Origin: Bacillota bacterium
GTDB lineage: Bacteria; Bacillota; Clostridia; DSM-8532
Assembly: GCA_023411795.1 (NCBI GenBank)
Contig: JAEYOK010000003.1
Coordinates: 21,689-85,688, forward strand
Length of the DNA stretch: 64,000 nt
Reading direction: 5' to 3'
Shown here: piece by piece, positions 1 to 8,422 of the stretch
How the letters are laid out: each line of letters begins with the position of its first letter
How positions within the stretch are numbered: the first letter of the stretch is position 1
Notes under the pieces: model-generated
Told to the model about the DNA's origin: nothing
Database searches by the model: none
Seen by the model: only the letters and a program-made list of their open reading frames with translations
Made by a program: the position numbers and the translations under genes

Positions 1-2
1 GC

Positions 3-2111
3 GTGGACTATCACAACAATGCTTATATGAAACTGAAATCAGTAGACAATAAGAAAAGTCCGATAACTGCTAAGATTGAAATGGATGTCAATGAACGAGG
101 AACGGTTAAAAGAAAGGTTGTTACGGTTCGAGCCGGGGATGACCTGTATGACATTTCAAAAGGTCGTGACATTTACGATGGCTATAATATTGATGAGATA
201 TACTGTGAACAGGGCAATGAATACGTTAGCTTTTCAACTAAGCCTACCATACTTAAAATAGATAAAGCAGTCGGGGATATTGATGACCTTGCCATAAAAG
301 AGCAGCAGATTAGAAAAACCATTGAAGAACACCTAAACAAGGAATTGATACTGAACAATAAGGGTATCAAGGTACTCAGCCTGTTCTTTATTGACAGAGT
401 TGCAAATTATAGATTCTATGATGCTGCTGGTAAGCCGCAAAAAGGTATATACGCGCAGCTTTTTGAAAAGCATTACAGTGAATTGATAAAAAAGCCAAAG
501 TATAGTACCTTATTTAAGGATGTTGATATTGAAACAGCAGCTGAAGAAGTACATAACGGTTATTTTTCTACTGACAAGAAAGGTGTTTATAAGGATACTA
601 ATGGAACTACGGCAGCTGATGATGACGCTTATAGTCTTATTATGAGGGACAAAGAGAAATTATTGAGCTTTGATACAAAGTTACGCTTTATATTCTCTCA
701 TTCAGCACTACGGGAAGGTTGGGATAACCCTAATGTTTTTCAGATATGTACTCTTAATGAGACACGCAGTGAGGTAAAAAAGCGTCAGGAAATAGGCAGG
801 GGCTTACGGCTTTGCGTCAATCAGAACGGAGAAAGGCAGTACGGCTACCCAATAAATACGCTTACAGTAATGGCGAATGAAAGTTATGATGAATTTGCTT
901 CCAAACTTCAGAAAGAATATGAGCAGGACGAGGGTATCAGGTTTGGTGTCATAGAAACTCATACCTTTGCCAATATACCTGTTAAAAGAGCAGATGGCAG
1001 CTTTGAATACCTGGGACAGGAGAAATCAGAGCAGTTATACAAGGCTTTTACAGAGAAGAAATACATTGATCATAAAGGTTTTGTGCAGGACACGCTTAAA
1101 AAGGCTCTTAAGGATAATACCTTGGATATACCTGCTGAGTTGGAGGAGCATAAGGCTGCTATCATAACGGTATGCAAGAAAATTAGTGGTAACCTTAACA
1201 TTAAATCAGCTGATGACAAGAGGACCATTACACTCAATAAGCAAGTTTATTTGAGTGAGGATTTCAAAGTACTTTGGGATAGAATCAAGCACAAAACCAC
1301 TTATTCTGTTGACTTTAACACAAATAAACTTATAGAAAAATGCGTACAGTCTTTACAGCAGAACTTAATGATAAGTTCATCAAAGCTAATTTATTCCAAG
1401 GCAAGAGTGAATATATCAGTTAGTGGTGTTGCCGCTACGGAAACACTGCATACAACAGTGCTAGCTACGGATATGAGGGAAACTCTCCCTGATATAATTA
1501 CATATCTGCAAAACAGGACAAATCTTACACGCAGGACAATTGTAGACATTCTAATAAAGAGTAATACGCTGCATTTATTCAAGAAGAACCCTCAGGCTTA
1601 TATGGAAGATACAGCAAAGATAATTATGTCAGTAATGAAAACTATGATTGTTGACGGTATCAAATACACAAAGCTTGGAGATAGTGAATTCTATGCACAG
1701 GAACTATTTAATACACAGGAACTTACAGGATATCTGGAACGCAACATGGTTGAAAGTAAAAAATCAGTTTACAGTTATGTGATCTATGATAGTGATGTAG
1801 AAAAGAGCTTTGCAGAAAGCTTTGAGAAAAATGAGAGCATCAAGGTATATGCAAAACTACCCGACTGGTTTAAAATATCAACCCCTCTTGGCTCATATAA
1901 TCCAGACTGGGCGGTGTTGGTAGAAGACAACGGACAGAACAAATTGTATTTTGTGGTAGAAACAAAAGGCAATATCTTTATCGATGCCTTGCGTCCAACG
2001 GAGGCTGAAAAGATTAAGTGTGGCGAAAAGCATTTTGAGGCATTAGGTGAAGCGGCAAAGTTCACAAAGGTAGATTCCTTTGAACGCTTCTTGGAAGTTA
2101 ATAACCTATAA
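3..2111 (+). CDS. res: Type III restriction endonuclease Res subunit (N-terminally cut by window edge)
   Basis: This is the C-terminal part of a type III restriction (Res) subunit. The ATP-dependent helicase would use DNA bound by its Mod partner, and the C-terminal nuclease cuts DNA. Helicase motif V is seen at SALREGWDNPNVFQ (about residue 237) and motif VI at QEIGRGLRL (about 264). Near the C terminus NPDWAV followed by YFVVETKG forms the PD-(D/E)XK nuclease site. Walker A and B are missing, so the gene must begin upstream; the GTG at position 3 is not a believable start. Mod is not in the window. It ends about 130 bp from the 3' end of a tRNA-Ser gene, suggesting island location. Confidence 0.9.
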   Translation: MDYHNNAYMKLKSVDNKKSPITAKIEMDVNERGTVKRKVVTVRAGDDLYDISKGRDIYDGYNIDEIYCEQGNEYVSFSTKPTILKIDKAVGDIDDLAIKEQQIRKTIEEHLNKELILNNKGIKVLSLFFIDRVANYRFYDAAGKPQKGIYAQLFEKHYSELIKKPKYSTLFKDVDIETAAEEVHNGYFSTDKKGVYKDTNGTTAADDDAYSLIMRDKEKLLSFDTKLRFIFSHSALREGWDNPNVFQICTLNETRSEVKKRQEIGRGLRLCVNQNGERQYGYPINTLTVMANESYDEFASKLQKEYEQDEGIRFGVIETHTFANIPVKRADGSFEYLGQEKSEQLYKAFTEKKYIDHKGFVQDTLKKALKDNTLDIPAELEEHKAAIITVCKKISGNLNIKSADDKRTITLNKQVYLSEDFKVLWDRIKHKTTYSVDFNTNKLIEKCVQSLQQNLMISSSKLIYSKARVNISVSGVAATETLHTTVLATDMRETLPDIITYLQNRTNLTRRTIVDILIKSNTLHLFKKNPQAYMEDTAKIIMSVMKTMIVDGIKYTKLGDSEFYAQELFNTQELTGYLERNMVESKKSVYSYVIYDSDVEKSFAESFEKNESIKVYAKLPDWFKISTPLGSYNPDWAVLVEDNGQNKLYFVVETKGNIFIDALRPTEAEKIKCGEKHFEALGEAAKFTKVDSFERFLEVNNL

Positions 2112-2202
2112 CCTCAAGCACTGCCTGAAAAAAATAGGGTGAAAGCAGTTGTTTTCATTTGATGTTAGTTGGTATGTTACCACAGAGAAGTTATAAAGAG
2201 CT

Positions 2203-2238
2203 AAAAGGGTTTCAGCATAATCGCTAAAACCCTTTAAT
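2203..2238 (-). terminator. Hairpin terminator, probably for tRNA-Ser and possibly bidirectional
   Basis: Arms AAAGGGTTT (2204-2212) and AAACCCTTT (2227-2235) pair perfectly, with a short inner AGC/GCT pairing. On the minus strand the stem follows the tRNA-Ser 3' end directly and ends in a T-rich tract. It could also stop plus-strand transcripts from the restriction gene. Confidence 0.6.
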
Positions 2239-2239
2239 T

Positions 2240-2330
2240 TGGCGGAGAGAGTGGGATTCGAACCCACGGAACGGATTAACGTTCACACGATTTCCAGTCG
2301 TGCGCCTTAGACCAGCTCAGCCATCTCTCC
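2240..2330 (-). tRNA. tRNA-Ser (anticodon GGA)
   Basis: Reading the minus strand, GGAGAGA pairs with TCTCTCC as the acceptor stem, followed by discriminator G and an encoded CCA. The anticodon stem CACGA/TCGTG presents GGA (complement of 2293-2295). A long variable arm typical of class II serine tRNAs precedes a normal T-arm containing GGTTCGAATCC. The length of about 91 nt fits tRNA-Ser. Its 3' end points at the restriction gene, the usual orientation for tRNA-targeting integrases. Confidence 0.95.
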
Positions 2331-2342
2331 ACACCTTTTATA

Positions 2343-2366
2343 TGCGCTTTACTGGTGTCGAACCAG
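2343..2366 (-). pseudogene. 3' fragment of a second tRNA (T-arm and acceptor strand only)
   Basis: On the minus strand GCTGG-TTCGACA-CCAGT reads as a T-arm, followed by an acceptor-like strand AAAGCGCA. There is no CCA, and no anticodon or D-arm upstream, so this looks like a tRNA remnant just before tRNA-Ser. Confidence 0.35.
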
Positions 2367-2479
2367 CATGCTTGAATATTGTAACATAGTCATTAATAAT
2401 AAGTCAAGAATTATGAAAAGGCAAATGTTTAGGGTAAATGCTTACTAGCAAATGCGTTAACGGCAGATATACTGTAAGC

Positions 2480-3577
2480 TTATGTAACCAAACCCCATAG
2501 CCAGAGCACTAGCTCTATGACCCTTGGGAAGATGGTTATAACGCAGAAGAGTCTTGCTATCTGGAGCAATGCCACCTGTGGGCCTGCAGCACCAAGATCT
2601 GTTGCCAAAAGAGCCATATCGCTTGCCCCGGCAGGGGTACAGGAGAATAGGGCAGTGGCAATGTCAATCTTAAACAGTTTGCTCATCAGGATACCCAACA
2701 GTATACAGAAGCCCATGTATCCTACCACAAGTAGTATCATTGGGAGAATAAGCCCGGATATTCCGTTGAGATTCTCTCTCACAAAGCTACTTCCTACAAA
2801 GGCCCCTGCAACTATCATGGCAAAGCGCTTAACATTAAAGGGCATATAGGCCGTATTTGTCCATAAACTGAGAGCCGATACCGAAAGGGTTGAGAAAAGC
2901 AACGGACCCGCAGGTATATCAAGAATCGCACCTAATATACCAAATACAAAAGCTATTGAAAGAGTAATAACTGTTTTTTTAATAGGCTGGTCAACCTTTT
3001 TGCTCTTAATCGTATCAACAGGCGCAGGCTGTGTGTCTGTCTGTTCCTGATCCTGCTGATTGTTTTTGGATGACGATTGCCTCTTTGAGAAATATTTTGT
3101 TATGGGAAAAATGAGGGTAGGGAAGAAGGTAAGAACCATAACCATACGAAATAGCTGGAATACTGCTACTAATGATGTATCCGCGCCCATATCGTAGCTT
3201 ATAATGCTGATATCTGCCACTCCGCCGGGAACCGCTGCAAATAACGCCGTCATCAGGTCGCAATCGGATAAAGCGTATATGGTAAAGCCAAGAATTATAT
3301 TTATAATTAGTAACCCCCCTACTAGAAAGACCGTAGGTTTAACCATTTTCTTAAGATCCGAGACATTTTTTCTGTTTACTTGCATACCTATGAACGCGCC
3401 CGATATTATCTGAGCAAATATTTTAGCTGGTAGTGGAAAATAAGCAAGGTCGGTAAAAATGTTGAACAAGGCAACCGCCACGAGTGAGCCAATCATTAAT
3501 CCGCCTGTAACCTTTAATTTGAACAATATCAAAGCACCAATCAAGCCAACAAGAAAGGTGACCAAAAACCATGTCAT
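2480..3577 (-). CDS. AbrB-family (duplicated domain) integral membrane protein
   Basis: A 365-residue, very hydrophobic protein with about ten predicted membrane spans in two homologous halves split by a charged loop (about 173-200, rich in Q, K and D). Each half has the family signature: AAVPGGVADIS in the first and SCTPAGASDMAL in the second. This matches the AbrB duplication membrane family (COG3180 type), for which transport has been proposed but is poorly established. The start has a GGAGGG ribosome binding site. It is the last gene of the minus arm, 34 bp after an ARH gene, so it may move a substrate or product of that pathway; this is inference. Confidence 0.8.
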   Translation of the reverse strand: MTWFLVTFLVGLIGALILFKLKVTGGLMIGSLVAVALFNIFTDLAYFPLPAKIFAQIISGAFIGMQVNRKNVSDLKKMVKPTVFLVGGLLIINIILGFTIYALSDCDLMTALFAAVPGGVADISIISYDMGADTSLVAVFQLFRMVMVLTFFPTLIFPITKYFSKRQSSSKNNQQDQEQTDTQPAPVDTIKSKKVDQPIKKTVITLSIAFVFGILGAILDIPAGPLLFSTLSVSALSLWTNTAYMPFNVKRFAMIVAGAFVGSSFVRENLNGISGLILPMILLVVGYMGFCILLGILMSKLFKIDIATALFSCTPAGASDMALLATDLGAAGPQVALLQIARLFCVITIFPRVIELVLWLWGLVT

Positions 3578-3611
3578 TCCCTATAACCCTCCATTTCAGG
3601 GATAGCTGTAA

Positions 3612-4598
3612 TTAAATAATTAAGTCAGCGAGTTTTTCTGCCATTTCTCTGATATCTATACCCTTGGTAAAGAGGAGGCAGGTTCCGGTTGGATATCTGG
3701 TCTTTTCAATCCATCTCTCAGGAATCTGAGAAGCACCGTATTTTGCGCCTAGAATAGCACCAACAATAGCTCCGATGGTATCGGCATCACGTCCGAAATT
3801 ACCTGCGGCTATAACACCGTTCTTAAAGGTATCATTAACTATATTGAGTACGCCGAAGGCTTCGGATACAGCCTCAGCCACTGTTGCACGATAGCTTGCC
3901 CAAAGCTCATCATGAAGAGGCATCCAGGAGTCCACAAGAGATTTACCTGTTCTGTTGCCGATTTCAAGAGCCTTGTTCAGTGTGTAATGAAACCATGAAT
4001 CAGAAGGAATAGCTTTTAGTGCAGCATCAATAATCTCATCGATGGTACCGTCCACCATGGCAACCGATACGGCAGCGGCAACAGCCTGAGCTCCCCAAAT
4101 ACCATCCTCGTAATGGCTGATGCTGGCGTCTATTTCGGCCATAGCAGCAGCTTTCTCAGGGTCACCAGCACATATAATTCCAATTGGAGCAATACGCATT
4201 GCAGCACCGTCACTTGTGAAATAGCTGTTGTATTTACCAGAAAGGGGAGGACGTAATCCGCGGCGTAGGTTTTTGGAGGCTTCAAATTCACTGGCTCCGC
4301 CTCTTTTAAGTTCATCCTGTGTTGCTACATGGGTGAGCCATGCATTTACAACATCATCACTGGTAAGGTTACCCTTGCAATCAATGAGAATTTTAGCTGT
4401 TAGCAATGCGAACTCTGTGTCGTCGGTACTCCAGGAAGCTCCTTTATGAAAGTCTGTTGTAAATCCATAATTAAGTTGGTTATCGGGTTTTCTTGACGCA
4501 TCACCGAAGGAGTCACCGATGGCAAGGCCGCTTAAGCTTCCTATAGCTTTGTCTAGAACATTGCTTCTGTCTTTAATAAACTCAGATCTTGATATCAT
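3612..4598 (-). CDS. ADP-ribosylglycohydrolase (ARH/DraG) family protein
   Basis: A protein of about 328 residues, the usual size for a single ARH domain. Near the N terminus are GLAIGDSFGDA and then STDDTEFA; near the C terminus is GRDADTIGAIVGAILGA. These Asp-rich motifs form the dinuclear Mg2+ site of the ARH fold, which hydrolyses N- or O-glycosidic bonds to ribose in ADP-ribosylated molecules. No signal peptide is seen, so it is cytoplasmic. I start at the ATG at 4598, behind AAAGGA, rather than at the ATG 15 codons upstream. It follows the binding-protein gene in the ABC operon, so its substrate is probably the imported compound rather than modified protein. Confidence 0.85.
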   Translation of the reverse strand: MISRSEFIKDRSNVLDKAIGSLSGLAIGDSFGDASRKPDNQLNYGFTTDFHKGASWSTDDTEFALLTAKILIDCKGNLTSDDVVNAWLTHVATQDELKRGGASEFEASKNLRRGLRPPLSGKYNSYFTSDGAAMRIAPIGIICAGDPEKAAAMAEIDASISHYEDGIWGAQAVAAAVSVAMVDGTIDEIIDAALKAIPSDSWFHYTLNKALEIGNRTGKSLVDSWMPLHDELWASYRATVAEAVSEAFGVLNIVNDTFKNGVIAAGNFGRDADTIGAIVGAILGAKYGASQIPERWIEKTRYPTGTCLLFTKGIDIREMAEKLADLII

Positions 4599-4685
4599 TT
4601 GATTATCCTTTCTCTTTAAGAAATCATATTTAAAAGGAAACAACAGGTAAGGCTAAGCCAATACCTGTTGCTTCAGAGCTGCTAA

Positions 4686-6194
4686 TTATTTAAGTTGTTC
4701 AGCAAGATATGCACTGAACTCGTCGCCACCTGCAGCATTCCACTCTTGAACAAATTGGTCGAAAGCACTTACGGGCTTAACACCACGAATAATGTCAGCA
4801 TAGTATTCGTTATAAAGGTTAATCATAGCATCCCATTTCGGAGCGAGCTCTTCAGGGATAATGATGTTTACATCCTCAGCATAGTATTCCATAATCATGT
4901 CAAGTGAGCTTAATGCTGCAGGAGTGTATATTGAGCCTTCCATAGGAGGATTTGGCTCAAAGCCGTTCAGAGATTCAAAGAAACGTGACCACCATGATGA
5001 ATACTTATCGGTAAGAACGGTTTTTCCGTTTTCAACCTTGTGGTGAGTTCCTTCAATACCAATCTTGTCTATGGTTCTTCCAGCCGGGCTGTTAATGAAC
5101 TCAAGTATTGCGAATGCAGCATCTTTTACCTTGGAATCTGCAGTAATAGCAAATCCGCGTGGTTCTCTTGTAACGTCAACTGAAGCATATGCATGGCTTA
5201 CACCTTTCGCAGGAGGTAGTACAACAAGAGCGGAAGCTTCGCCGTTGGTCTGAATCATTTTTGTATCATGAATCTGTCCAACGTCACCTGCTCTACCAGA
5301 GATAAGGGCGCTCTTTCCTTCATAGAACTTCTGTTCCATAACGTCCCATGTGTTTGTGATGAACTCTGGATCAAACAGACCTTCTTCGTAGAGCTTATTG
5401 AGCCATTCAAGCTTAGCTTTTTCACCCTGTGATACATGATAGAAGATATACTTGTCGCCTTCCTTCATGATGGTAGATGTGATACCAAAAGCGTGATTGA
5501 ACACACCATCAAGACGGAGCTTATTGTTATCTGTGGTCAGTGGGTATTCTGCGATGCCCTTATCTTTTAACTCTTTGAACATCTTATAGTAATTATCAAT
5601 GGTTGGGTTTGCAAGGAATTCATCCTTTATAGAAAGCTGGTTGAACCAGTCACTCCTGATGTAAGGAACATATGTCATTGGAGGTGATATCCATAATAGG
5701 TATGGATAGTTTTCCAATCTAGCGAAGTTGTAGTCTTCCATATTAGCTTTGACATATTTGGAATTCTCGACGTAAGGTGTTAAGTCTTCGAGAAGGCCTT
5801 CCTGAACAAGAGGAAGTTCAACACCGTTCTGAAGATATACGATATCAGGGGAATATTGTCCTGTTCTGATGGCAATAGGCACTACTTCAACGTATTTGCC
5901 GGCAGGGGGATCAATATACTCGATGTCAACATAGTTACCTTCATTTGCCATGCCTTTTTCAATGGCTTCAACCATTGCAACAACATCAGGTTCGGACATG
6001 GAGACATCCTTCTCCAGAATTGTAACCTTTACAGGGTTTTCCGGAGTTCCTATACCTTTGGGTTCCTCAGTAGAACTCGACTGTGTGGGTGGATTGCTTG
6101 ATGTGGTAGCAGGTGGGGTTGTTGTGTTGCCGCATCCTGCAAGAACAGAAACGATCATCAAGACTGCTAATAAAACTGATAATGTCTTTTTCAA
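4686..6194 (-). CDS. Extracellular solute-binding lipoprotein (family 1, LplA-like)
   Basis: A 502-residue binding protein. The signal peptide ends in the lipobox VLAGC (Cys about 21), followed by a Ser/Thr/Pro linker typical of surface-anchored lipoproteins. Length and the two LplB/LplC-type permeases upstream place it with large sugar-binding proteins for oligosaccharides or glycosides. It starts with TTG behind a perfect AGGAGG. A hairpin lies between it and the preceding permease gene and may raise its transcript level. The substrate cannot be read from sequence; its ARH and ribokinase neighbours suggest a ribosylated compound. Confidence 0.88.
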   Translation of the reverse strand: MKKTLSVLLAVLMIVSVLAGCGNTTTPPATTSSNPPTQSSSTEEPKGIGTPENPVKVTILEKDVSMSEPDVVAMVEAIEKGMANEGNYVDIEYIDPPAGKYVEVVPIAIRTGQYSPDIVYLQNGVELPLVQEGLLEDLTPYVENSKYVKANMEDYNFARLENYPYLLWISPPMTYVPYIRSDWFNQLSIKDEFLANPTIDNYYKMFKELKDKGIAEYPLTTDNNKLRLDGVFNHAFGITSTIMKEGDKYIFYHVSQGEKAKLEWLNKLYEEGLFDPEFITNTWDVMEQKFYEGKSALISGRAGDVGQIHDTKMIQTNGEASALVVLPPAKGVSHAYASVDVTREPRGFAITADSKVKDAAFAILEFINSPAGRTIDKIGIEGTHHKVENGKTVLTDKYSSWWSRFFESLNGFEPNPPMEGSIYTPAALSSLDMIMEYYAEDVNIIIPEELAPKWDAMINLYNEYYADIIRGVKPVSAFDQFVQEWNAAGGDEFSAYLAEQLK

Positions 6195-6218
6195 TGTGAT
6201 TCCTCCTATTAATAGATT

Positions 6219-6237
6219 ACTTTCGAAAAACGAAAGT
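6219..6237 (-). promoter_or_regulatory. Intercistronic hairpin upstream of the binding-protein gene
   Basis: ACTTTCG (6219-6225) and CGAAAGT (6231-6237) form a 7-bp stem with an A5 loop. It sits just upstream of the SD and TTG start of the binding protein. Such hairpins often stabilise the downstream mRNA segment; that role is inferred here. Confidence 0.45.
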
Positions 6238-6326
6238 GTTTATTATAACCGTCAGAACTTTTAGGAAAATCCTTTAGCTCCGACGATTTTTAAAGAATTA
6301 AATGACAATGGATTTATCCTAAGGAT

Positions 6327-7211
6327 TCATCCTTTAACAGCACCGGACATAACTCCGCCCTTGATGTACCTCAGGATAATCGGGTAAAAAATTATAATTG
6401 GAACGATTGCTATAACTATTGTCGCAGCTTTTAAGGCGTTAACGTCTATTTTCGCAAACTCGTTGTAATCCAGAAGATCCTGTGCCCGTACTATGGTTTC
6501 TGTAGAGTTCATGACAACGAACTGTCTAAGGATAACTTGTAAAGTGGTTTTCTTTGAGTCGAGAAGATATATTCCTGAACGAAAATATTCGTTCCAACGG
6601 GCGACAGCATAGTACATTGTAAGCGTTGCTACACCCGATTTAGCAAGAGGCATATAAATTTGCCAAAAGATTCGGAGATTCCCGGCACCGTCAATGGTGG
6701 CCGCTTCATGCATTTCATTAGGGACCTCTCCAAAGAACCTCATCATAATAACAAGATAGAAAACATTCACAGCAGATACCAGGATAACCGACCACTGGGA
6801 GTTCATCAGACCAAGATCTTTTACAACCAGATATTCGGGTACAAATCCGGGATCAAAAAGCATCATGCATATGAGAAAGACCATAATTACTTTCTTGCCC
6901 GCCAGATTAGGCCTTACAAGAACATAAGCTGCCGAGGTTGTCATTAATATGTTAATAAATGTTCCTACAATGGTAATCAGTAATGAGTTAAATATGGATG
7001 GTATTAGCACCGGATGGCTGAAAATAATTTTGAAATTTATCAAGTCAAAACCGGCAGGTATAATCCGTAAGCCGCCCATTGAAGGGGAAAGCGCGGGAGC
7101 CGAAACTGATTTGGCAAAAATATTCAAAATGGGGATTATCATAGTCAGGGTCAACAATACCATAAAAACTGCGATTATAACTTGTGCTAATATATTCTTT
7201 TTGGTTTTCAC
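6327..7211 (-). CDS. Carbohydrate ABC transporter permease (LplC/YtcP-like)
   Basis: A protein of about 294 residues with six predicted membrane spans. The EAA loop that docks the ATPase is seen as HEAATIDGAGNLRIFWQIYMP. I start at the GTG at 7211, preceded by GAGGAGGGATTACAG and 13 bp after the upstream permease stop, because the ATG 29 codons earlier lies inside that gene. It pairs with the upstream permease to form the membrane channel. No ATPase gene is in this operon, so a shared MsmX-type ATPase encoded elsewhere probably energises it. Confidence 0.88.
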   Translation of the reverse strand: MKTKKNILAQVIIAVFMVLLTLTMIIPILNIFAKSVSAPALSPSMGGLRIIPAGFDLINFKIIFSHPVLIPSIFNSLLITIVGTFINILMTTSAAYVLVRPNLAGKKVIMVFLICMMLFDPGFVPEYLVVKDLGLMNSQWSVILVSAVNVFYLVIMMRFFGEVPNEMHEAATIDGAGNLRIFWQIYMPLAKSGVATLTMYYAVARWNEYFRSGIYLLDSKKTTLQVILRQFVVMNSTETIVRAQDLLDYNEFAKIDVNALKAATIVIAIVPIIIFYPIILRYIKGGVMSGAVKG

Positions 7212-7224
7212 CTGTAATCCCTCC

Positions 7225-8154
7225 TCACCAAACACCGACTCCGGTATATTTTTTAGATACAACATGAGTTCCAAGAACCAGGAATACGCCGACAACACCT
7301 TTTATAAGTCCAAGTGCGGTCGCAAGTGAATACTGTCCGTTTACAAGACCCACACGATAGATGTAAGTATCCAATATATCGATGGTGCTTAAAACTGAGT
7401 CGTTAGAGAAGTTAAGAACTTGGTCGAAACCTGCATTCAGGAAGAATCCTAAATTCAAAATGAACATTGTAACCATAGGAATGAACAGTGCAGGCAATAT
7501 TATGTATCTGATTATATTCATGCGACCTGCTCCATCAATTTCCGCGGCTTCATATAGTTCGGCTTCAATTCCTATAATAGCGGCGAAATAAATGATTGAA
7601 TCCCATCCTATACTTCGCCATAGCTCACAGAAAAATAGTACCCACCTTATGGCTCCCTTACTTGTCATAAAATCAACCGGTTCTGCGCCAAAAAAGCCAA
7701 GGATCTGGTTAATGCCACCGTTAGAAGGTGATAAAAATGAAAGCCAAATACCTGCTATAACTACCCAAGAGAGAAAGTGGGGCAGATATGAGACTACCTG
7801 TACATATCTTCTTAACGAGCTGCTGCGCATTTCGTTTAGAAGGATAGCAAATAGAACAACGATTGGGAACATAAGTATGTATTTCATGAAACTGATGACA
7901 AGAGTATTCTTAAGAATACTATAAAATGCAGGCGAGTCAAAAAGCTGCTTAAAATATTTTAAACCTACAAATTCCCAAGGTCCTCTTGAACGAAAGGTAT
8001 AAAAAGCAAGTCTCATATTTGCGATTGGCCATACACGGAAAATCAAAAAATAGATAATAGTAGGCGCTATCATCAAATACAATATAGAATCGGCTTTAAA
8101 TTTGCGGAATGAGCTATTTCTATTTAATGCTATACTCTTATCGAGCGTGGTCAT
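7225..8154 (-). CDS. Carbohydrate ABC transporter permease (LplB-like)
   Basis: A protein of about 309 residues with six membrane spans. The EAA motif is YEAAEIDGAGRMNIIRYIILP. It resembles LplB-type permeases that work with large lipoprotein binding proteins. The chosen ATG at 8154 follows a GGAGGTAGTTTT ribosome binding site; the longer reading frame adds 19 unlikely residues. It is the first gene of the minus-strand operon, about 70 bp from a promoter with an AAACCGGTTT operator. Confidence 0.88.
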   Translation of the reverse strand: MTTLDKSIALNRNSSFRKFKADSILYLMIAPTIIYFLIFRVWPIANMRLAFYTFRSRGPWEFVGLKYFKQLFDSPAFYSILKNTLVISFMKYILMFPIVVLFAILLNEMRSSSLRRYVQVVSYLPHFLSWVVIAGIWLSFLSPSNGGINQILGFFGAEPVDFMTSKGAIRWVLFFCELWRSIGWDSIIYFAAIIGIEAELYEAAEIDGAGRMNIIRYIILPALFIPMVTMFILNLGFFLNAGFDQVLNFSNDSVLSTIDILDTYIYRVGLVNGQYSLATALGLIKGVVGVFLVLGTHVVSKKYTGVGVW

Positions 8155-8218
8155 AAAACTACCTCCAATGTAGTATTTGGTTTCCGAATTGAGGAGGTCT
8201 GCTGAATTCAAAATAACT

Positions 8219-8228
8219 AAACCGGTTT
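8219..8228. promoter_or_regulatory. LacI-type operator AAACCGGTTT upstream of the ABC operon
   Basis: A perfect 10-bp palindrome with the central CG typical of LacI/GalR operators. It lies about nine bases downstream of the ABC operon -10 box, where bound repressor would block transcription. An identical site lies before the ribokinase operon at 9701-9710. Confidence 0.75.
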
Positions 8229-8236
8229 CTTAAATC

Positions 8237-8266
8237 ATTATAATTTATTAGACATGTATATAACAA
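8237..8266 (-). promoter_or_regulatory. Promoter of the ABC transporter operon
   Basis: On the minus strand the -35 box TTGTTA (8261-8266) is separated by 18 bp from a perfect -10 TATAAT (8237-8242). The predicted start of transcription is near 8230, next to the operator. Confidence 0.65.
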
Positions 8267-8296
8267 CCGAAATATTGAACAAAATTCTTCCACTAT

Positions 8297-8336
8297 ATTG
8301 TGCAATTTGCACAATCGATAAATGTTTCTATCGATT
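8297..8336. promoter_or_regulatory. Two adjacent inverted repeats upstream of the ABC promoter
   Basis: ATTGTGCAA and TTGCACAAT (8297-8315) form a 19-bp perfect palindrome with a single central base. A second repeat, AATCGATA (8313-8320) and TATCGATT (8329-8336), overlaps its edge. They lie 30-70 bp upstream of the ABC -35 box and just downstream of the lacI-like gene. They could bind an activator or, less likely since they are AT-rich, act as a terminator. Confidence 0.5.
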
Positions 8337-8422
8337 ATTTTTAGGAATAATGCCAAAAAATTGAATTTTGAGTAGTGGTAGACAAATATTATATGACACA
8401 TGATATATTAAGACTAAATCTT

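Noticed and set aside
1784..2065. Minus-strand ORF inside the restriction gene
   Set aside because: Shadow of the Res coding sequence without a ribosome binding site.
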